Shown: piece by piece, positions 7,361 to 11,438 of the stretch
Numbering within the stretch: position 1 is the stretch's first letter
Layout of the letters: every line of letters begins with the position of its first letter
Source: an uncultured Jannaschia sp.
GTDB lineage: Bacteria; Pseudomonadota; Alphaproteobacteria; Rhodobacterales; Rhodobacteraceae
Assembly (NCBI GenBank): GCA_937916365.1
Contig: CALFSY010000209.1
Span: 1 to 11,438 of the forward strand
Reading direction: 5' to 3'
Length of the DNA: 11,438 nt
The notes under the pieces: generated by a model
Told to the model about the DNA's origin: nothing
The model's input: only the letters and a program-made list of their open reading frames with translations
Database searches by the model: none
Made by a program: the position numbers and the translations under genes

Positions 7361-7419
7361 GATCCCAATCATGGCACCTTAGTTCACCCTAAACACAAGG
7401 AACAGGCGCGAAAGCGTTG

Positions 7420-7446
7420 CATCAGCGATCCATTGAACCGCTGATG
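7420..7446. repeat. Perfect 8-base inverted repeat in the lpxC leader
   Basis: CATCAGCG (7420-7427) and CGCTGATG (7439-7446) are exact reverse complements separated by 11 bases. In a plus-strand RNA five further outer pairs form, four of them G-U, giving a 13-pair stem. In the lpxC (minus) RNA only the 8-pair core holds. No T-run follows on either side, so it is not a standard terminator. Confidence 0.5.
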
Positions 7447-7473
7447 TGGTGGCGATAACCAAATGGCTGCAAA

Positions 7474-7495
7474 GACACAATTAAACCTTTGTGTC
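7474..7495. repeat. 7-base inverted repeat in the lpxC leader
   Basis: GACACAA (7474-7480) and TTGTGTC (7489-7495) pair perfectly over an 8-base loop. It lies about 130 bases upstream of the lpxC GTG, between the candidate lpxC promoter and the second hairpin. Confidence 0.5.
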
Positions 7496-7528
7496 GGCCT
7501 GCAACAATTAGGTAAAATATTAAACATG

Positions 7529-7534
7529 ATTATA
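7529..7534 (-). promoter_or_regulatory. Candidate -10 box for lpxC
   Basis: A perfect TATAAT reads on the minus strand. TTCGTT stands 17 bases upstream as a weak -35. If used, the lpxC leader would be about 175 bases and include both hairpins. The surrounding DNA is A+T-rich, so a chance match is possible. Confidence 0.3.
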
Positions 7535-7711
7535 TTTTCATCATACTTTTCAACGAATTTTGTATTAAAAGTCGATTTTCAAGATGTGGCGATATGGGTG
7601 TGCAAAATGGTACATCAGATTCTTCTGTAAATACCACGCATCACCAAAGTGTATTTAAGGTCAAAAAGCCAACAAAAACAGCAAAGCGATAACCACACAC
7701 TTTGCATACGC

Positions 7712-7739
7712 TTGCACGCCTTTCTGCCGCGTTTATAAC
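7712..7739 (+). promoter_or_regulatory. Sigma-70-type promoter of carB
   Basis: TTGCAC (7712-7717) and TATAAC (7734-7739) are separated by 16 bases. Transcription would start near 7746, giving a leader of about 26 bases before ATG 7772. The leader is too short for an attenuator or riboswitch. Confidence 0.55.
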
Positions 7740-7771
7740 AACGTGACTTTGGGCTTGTTTTGGGGATGGTT

Positions 7772-10700
7772 ATGCCAAAAAGAACCGATATTCATACCAT
7801 TCTTATCATCGGTGCCGGGCCGATTGTGATTGGGCAGGCGTGTGAGTTTGATTATTCGGGGGCGCAGGCATGCAAAGCCCTGCGGGAGGAAGGGTATCGC
7901 GTCATTTTGGTAAACTCGAACCCCGCCACCATCATGACAGACCCTGGGTTGGCCGATGCAACCTATATCGAACCTATCACGCCCGAAATTGTTGCAAAAA
8001 TTATTGAAACCGAACGCCCCGATGCGGTGTTGCCCACGATGGGCGGGCAAACGGGGCTGAACACGGCCCTGGCCCTGGATGATATGGGCGTTTTGGCAAA
8101 GTTTGGCGTTGAAATGATCGGCGCGAAGCGTCCTGCCATCGAAATGGCCGAAGATCGCAAACTGTTTCGTGAGGCGATGGATCGCATCGGCCTGGAAAAT
8201 CCACGCGCGGCCATCGTCACTGCCCCCAAACGCGCCGATGGCGCCCGTGATATTGTTGCAGGTTTAACCACAGCGTTAAGCGCGCTTGAAAATATCGGCC
8301 TGCCTGCCATCATTCGCCCGGCCTTTACGCTGGGGGGCACCGGCGGCGGTGTGGCCTATAACCGCGAGGAGTATATCGAAATTTGCCGCCGAGGGCTTGA
8401 GGCCTCTCCCGCTGCGCAAATCCTGATTGATGAAAGCCTGCTGGGGTGGAAAGAGTTCGAGATGGAGGTTGTACGCGACGCCGCCGACAATGCCATCATC
8501 GTGTGTGCAATCGAAAACGTTGATCCAATGGGCGTGCATACCGGCGATTCGATTACGGTTGCCCCGGCCCTGACGCTGACGGACAAAGAATATCAGCGCA
8601 TGCGCAATGGGTCTATCGCGGTGTTGCGCGAGATTGGCGTGGAAACCGGCGGATCAAACGTGCAATGGGCCATCAACCCCACCGATGGGCGGATGGTGGT
8701 TATCGAAATGAACCCCCGCGTATCGCGGTCATCGGCGCTGGCGTCAAAGGCAACGGGGTTTCCCATCGCCAAAATCGCCGCAAAACTGGCCGTGGGGTAT
8801 ACGCTGGATGAACTTGACAATGATATTACCCGCGTCACACCGGCCAGTTTTGAACCCGCGATTGATTATATCGTTACCAAAATCCCCCGTTTTGCCTTTG
8901 AAAAGTTTCCCGGGGCTACCCCCACCCTGACCACAGCGATGAAATCGGTGGGTGAGGTGATGGCAATCGGGCGCAGCTTTCACGACTCGCTGCAAAAGGC
9001 CCTGGCTGCGTTGGAAACCGGCTTAACAGGGCTTGATGAGATTGCGATTCCCGGCGCGCCGGACCCTGCCGCCATTATAAAGGCGCTCAGCGCGCAAACC
9101 CCCGACCGATTGCGCATCATTGCACAGGCAATGCGACTGGGCCTGCCTGACGATGACATCGCGGCAACCACCCATTTTGACCCGTGGTTTTTGGCCCGCA
9201 TCCGTGAAATTGTGACGGCCGAGGCAGAAATCCGTGCCACGGGCCTGCCTGAGACGGCGGACGATATGCGCACCTTAAAAATGATGGGGTTCACCGATGC
9301 CCGCCTGGCCACATTGACGGGCCAAGCAGAGGTGGAGGTCCGCAAAACGCGCCATACCCTTGGCGTCACGCCTGTTTTCAAACGGATCGACACCTGCGCC
9401 GCCGAGTTCGAGGCTCAAACCCCCTACATGTATTCAACCTATGAACACCCCGTCATGGGGGAGGTCGAGTGTGAGGCCCGCCCCACAGACGCGCGCAAAG
9501 TGGTGATTTTGGGCGGCGGGCCCAACCGCATCGGGCAAGGGATCGAGTTTGATTATTGCTGTTGTCACGCCTGTTTTGCGTTATCGGCGGCGGGGTTTGA
9601 AACCATCATGATCAACTGCAACCCCGAAACGGTTTCCACCGATTATGACACATCGGATAGGCTGTATTTTGAACCGCTGACCTTAGAACATGTGTTGGAC
9701 ATTTTGCGTGTTGAACAAACAAACGGCACCCTAAAAGGGGTGATTGTGCAGTTCGGCGGGCAAACACCCCTTAAACTTGCCCGCGCGCTTGAGGGCGCGG
9801 GCATTCCGATACTGGGCACCACACCAGATGCCATCGATTTGGCTGAAGATCGTGAACGATTCCAAAATCTTGTGCGGGGCCTGGACCTAAAACAACCCGA
9901 CAACGCCATCGCCTTTACGCCCGATGAGGCCCGCCGCGCCGCCGAAACGCTGGGGTATCCGTTGGTCATCCGCCCTTCATACGTGCTGGGCGGGCGGGCG
10001 ATGGAAATCGTGCGCGATGCACAACAGTTAGATCGATATATCCGCGAGGCCGTTGTTGTTTCCGGCGACAGCCCAGTGTTGCTGGACCGGTATCTTGACG
10101 GCGCCGTCGAGGTGGATGTTGACGCCCTGTGCGACGGGCAGACGGTGCATGTGGCGGGGATTATGGAACATATCGAAGAGGCCGGCGTGCATTCCGGCGA
10201 CAGTGCGTGTTCGTTGCCGCCCCACACATTGCCGGATGCGATTCAGGCCCATATCCTTCACCAAACCCAGGCCTTGGCCAAGGCGTTGCACGTTGTGGGC
10301 CTGATGAATGTGCAATTTGCTGTGAAACATGACGACATTTATGTGATCGAGGTTAATCCACGCGCCTCGCGCACGGTGCCCTTTGTGGCCAAAGCCACCA
10401 ACAGTGCTATCGCCTCCATCGCCGCGCGTTTGATGGCAGGGGAAACTTTGGCCGATTTTCCCAACAACACAACGCCACCCCCCACGTCGGGGGGGGAAAC
10501 CAAACCCCCGCCTGATCCCATGACATTGGTCGATTTCCGCACCCCATGGTTTTCCGTGAAAGAGGCCGTGTTGCCCTTTGCCCGTTTCCCCGGGGTTGAT
10601 ACATTGCTGGGCCCCGAAATGCGATCAACCGGCGAAGTTATGGGGTGGGACCACAGTTTTCCCCGCGCGTTTTTGAAGGCGCAGTTGGGCGCCGGCACAA

Positions 10701-11110
10701 TCCTGCCCCAGGCAGGATCGGTTTTTATATCGGTCAAGGATACCGATAAGAATGAAACGCTGGCACAAACCGCCGCGATCCTGGCCGATTTAGGGCTATC
10801 GTTTTTAGCAACCAAAGGCACCGCCGCATTTTTGGCACGCCACGGCATCACGGCACAGGTTGTCAACAAAGCGTATGAGGGCGGGCGCACCATCGTAGAC
10901 ATCATTAAAGACGGCGGTGTGCATCTGGTGCTTAACACCGTCCAAGGCGCACAAGCCGTCGAAGACAGCCGATCCATGCGCACCCTTACCCTGACCGATA
11001 AAATCCCGTATTTCACAACGCTGGCCGGGAGCAACGCCGCGGCCAAAGCCATGAAAGCCGCACAAGAAGAGGCGTTGGCGGTAAAACCATTGCAAGGGCA
11101 TTATCGCTAA
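7772..11110 (+). CDS. carB: Carbamoyl-phosphate synthase large subunit
   Basis: CarB makes carbamoyl phosphate from bicarbonate, ATP and ammonia supplied by the CarA glutaminase, feeding arginine and pyrimidine synthesis in the cytoplasm. The 1112-residue product shows the family's internal duplication. The first synthetase half has GAGPIVIGQACEFDYSG (14-30) and EMNPRVSRSSALASKATG (312-329). An oligomerisation region spans about 430-550. The second half has GGGPNRIGQGIEFDYCCCHA (581-600) and EVNPRASRTVPFVAKATN (860-877). An MGS-like allosteric domain follows from about 980. ATG 7772 (MPKRTDI) is chosen over TTG 7760 and ATG 7766 because it matches the family N-terminus and has GGGGA 5 bases upstream. 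It is about 40 residues longer than E. coli CarB, partly from a proline-rich linker at 898-916. carA is not adjacent. Confidence 0.97.
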   Translation: MPKRTDIHTILIIGAGPIVIGQACEFDYSGAQACKALREEGYRVILVNSNPATIMTDPGLADATYIEPITPEIVAKIIETERPDAVLPTMGGQTGLNTALALDDMGVLAKFGVEMIGAKRPAIEMAEDRKLFREAMDRIGLENPRAAIVTAPKRADGARDIVAGLTTALSALENIGLPAIIRPAFTLGGTGGGVAYNREEYIEICRRGLEASPAAQILIDESLLGWKEFEMEVVRDAADNAIIVCAIENVDPMGVHTGDSITVAPALTLTDKEYQRMRNGSIAVLREIGVETGGSNVQWAINPTDGRMVVIEMNPRVSRSSALASKATGFPIAKIAAKLAVGYTLDELDNDITRVTPASFEPAIDYIVTKIPRFAFEKFPGATPTLTTAMKSVGEVMAIGRSFHDSLQKALAALETGLTGLDEIAIPGAPDPAAIIKALSAQTPDRLRIIAQAMRLGLPDDDIAATTHFDPWFLARIREIVTAEAEIRATGLPETADDMRTLKMMGFTDARLATLTGQAEVEVRKTRHTLGVTPVFKRIDTCAAEFEAQTPYMYSTYEHPVMGEVECEARPTDARKVVILGGGPNRIGQGIEFDYCCCHACFALSAAGFETIMINCNPETVSTDYDTSDRLYFEPLTLEHVLDILRVEQTNGTLKGVIVQFGGQTPLKLARALEGAGIPILGTTPDAIDLAEDRERFQNLVRGLDLKQPDNAIAFTPDEARRAAETLGYPLVIRPSYVLGGRAMEIVRDAQQLDRYIREAVVVSGDSPVLLDRYLDGAVEVDVDALCDGQTVHVAGIMEHIEEAGVHSGDSACSLPPHTLPDAIQAHILHQTQALAKALHVVGLMNVQFAVKHDDIYVIEVNPRASRTVPFVAKATNSAIASIAARLMAGETLADFPNNTTPPPTSGGETKPPPDPMTLVDFRTPWFSVKEAVLPFARFPGVDTLLGPEMRSTGEVMGWDHSFPRAFLKAQLGAGTILPQAGSVFISVKDTDKNETLAQTAAILADLGLSFLATKGTAAFLARHGITAQVVNKAYEGGRTIVDIIKDGGVHLVLNTVQGAQAVEDSRSMRTLTLTDKIPYFTTLAGSNAAAKAMKAAQEEALAVKPLQGHYR
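10478..10494. repeat. C-run/G-run palindrome inside carB
   Basis: CCCCCC (10478-10483) and a run of eight G (10489-10496) flank ACGTC. Folded about the central ACGT, the arms match with one mismatched pair. It stays in frame and encodes part of PPPTSGGET in the linker before the last CarB region. It may be an in-frame palindromic insertion, but only one copy occurs here. Confidence 0.4.
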
Positions 11111-11438
11111 TCCGTGCGGGTTTTTATGTAATTGGAACCCTACCCCCAAATTAAAGTGTTTACCCCGCCACGACAGTCTGCCGCGAATGACCAAAGTTTT
11201 CGACGGACAGTTCGCCACATCCTCGGGCCGCAGGTAATGTGGCGGGGTTTGGCCCATACCAACACCCGAGGGGGTGCCGGTGGAAATCACATTGTCCCGA
11301 GAATTTGTTCAGCGTGGTGACAAAAAGGTTAGGAGGCTACTTTGGCTATCACAAATTCGTGCAGTTTAGTATTTAAGACACCTTGGACCTGTCGCGGTTT
11401 GATGCCGCTCCTTTGATAGCATTTACTGCAACAAAGGA
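11111..11438. other. Region after carB: FAH gene remnant and unassigned right edge
   Basis: No intact gene is recognised. 11160-11321 holds the decayed 3' end of an FAH-family gene on the minus strand. TTTTTA at 11121-11126 follows carB without a clear stem. From 11322 to the edge nothing is assigned; a minus-strand frame open at the edge ends in TAA at 11373-11375 and gives only 21 residues, which I do not recognise. Confidence 0.6.
11160..11321 (-). pseudogene. 3' remnant of a fumarylacetoacetate hydrolase (FAH) family gene
   Basis: FAH-family enzymes hydrolyse, isomerise or decarboxylate small keto-diacids in catabolic pathways. On the minus strand 11290-11216 encodes VISTGTPSGVGMGQTPPHYL followed by RPEDV, the signature C-terminal segment of the family. 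One base out of frame, 11216-11160 encodes GELSVENFGHSRQTVVAG and a TAA stop, the expected C-terminus, so a single-base deletion at the join explains the break. Upstream, 11321-11298 in a third phase gives VTTLNKFS, which fits the segment before the signature and implies another frameshift, less certainly. The N-terminal domain and start are not seen, and nothing further right is recognisable. It faces carB, with its stop 49 bases from the carB stop. Whether it decayed in place or was truncated by an insertion cannot be told from this window. Confidence 0.75.

Larger units (their letters stand above)
7346..7771. other. Divergent intergenic region between lpxC and carB
   Basis: 426 bases with no gene recognised. 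The lpxC-proximal part carries the two hairpins; 7500-7700 is A+T-rich and contains only a 34-codon frame (7526-7630) with no good ribosome site; 7712-7739 holds the carB promoter. Promoters for both flanking genes must lie here. Confidence 0.7.

Noticed and set aside
7526..7630. 34-codon plus-strand frame in the lpxC-carB gap
   Set aside because: No convincing ribosome site, A+T-rich composition, and no recognisable motif; likely chance.
11111..11130. Rho-independent terminator directly after carB
   Set aside because: There is a T-run, but the only stem is CCG/CGG with a two-base loop, which cannot form a useful hairpin.
11373..11438. Partial minus-strand gene entering from the right edge
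   Set aside because: Only 21 residues, no recognisable motif; I considered a transposase C-terminus but could not support it.

Overview
This window looks like chromosomal DNA of an alphaproteobacterium, most likely Rhodobacterales-like. The evidence is the style of several proteins: a long Xaa-Pro aminopeptidase P, CarB starting MPKRTDI, and the same-strand order lpxC-bamD-recN. LpxC and BamD show a Gram-negative outer membrane with lipid A. Coding DNA is moderately G+C-rich, while some intergenic stretches are clearly A+T-rich. This placement rests on sequence reading alone, without a search.

Left part (1-2882, plus strand): the 3' portion of an aminopeptidase P gene cut by the window edge, a 113-residue DUF427 protein, and a Tat-exported MsrB-like methionine sulfoxide reductase whose substrate-side motif departs from the family consensus. 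A gene-poor A+T-rich gap of about 370 bases follows (2883-3253); it holds several inverted repeats and a strong Shine-Dalgarno-like sequence with no convincing gene.

Middle part (3254-7345, minus strand): transcription runs right to left through lpxC (lipid A synthesis), bamD (outer-membrane protein assembly lipoprotein) and recN (DNA repair), then a small secreted protein of unknown function with an internal 11-residue repeat. In related genomes ftsZ commonly precedes lpxC and ligA commonly follows recN. Neither is present here, so the cluster has been rearranged at both ends. Start codons were revised for recN (ATG 5375), bamD (ATG 6300) and lpxC (GTG 7345).

Right part (7346-11438): a 426-base divergent intergenic region carries two perfect hairpins in the lpxC leader and a good promoter for carB on the plus strand. 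CarB is full length and has a proline-rich linker encoded by a C-run/G-run palindrome. Facing it on the minus strand is the decayed 3' end of a fumarylacetoacetate-hydrolase-family gene (about 11160-11321) with at least one clear frameshift.

Most of the window is conserved housekeeping DNA. I see no phage, CRISPR, toxin-antitoxin, tRNA or rRNA gene and no convincing new multi-gene system. The points most worth checking are the A+T-rich gap, the unknown repeat-containing secreted protein, the variant exported MsrB, the palindrome before recN, the palindrome inside carB and the FAH pseudogene.
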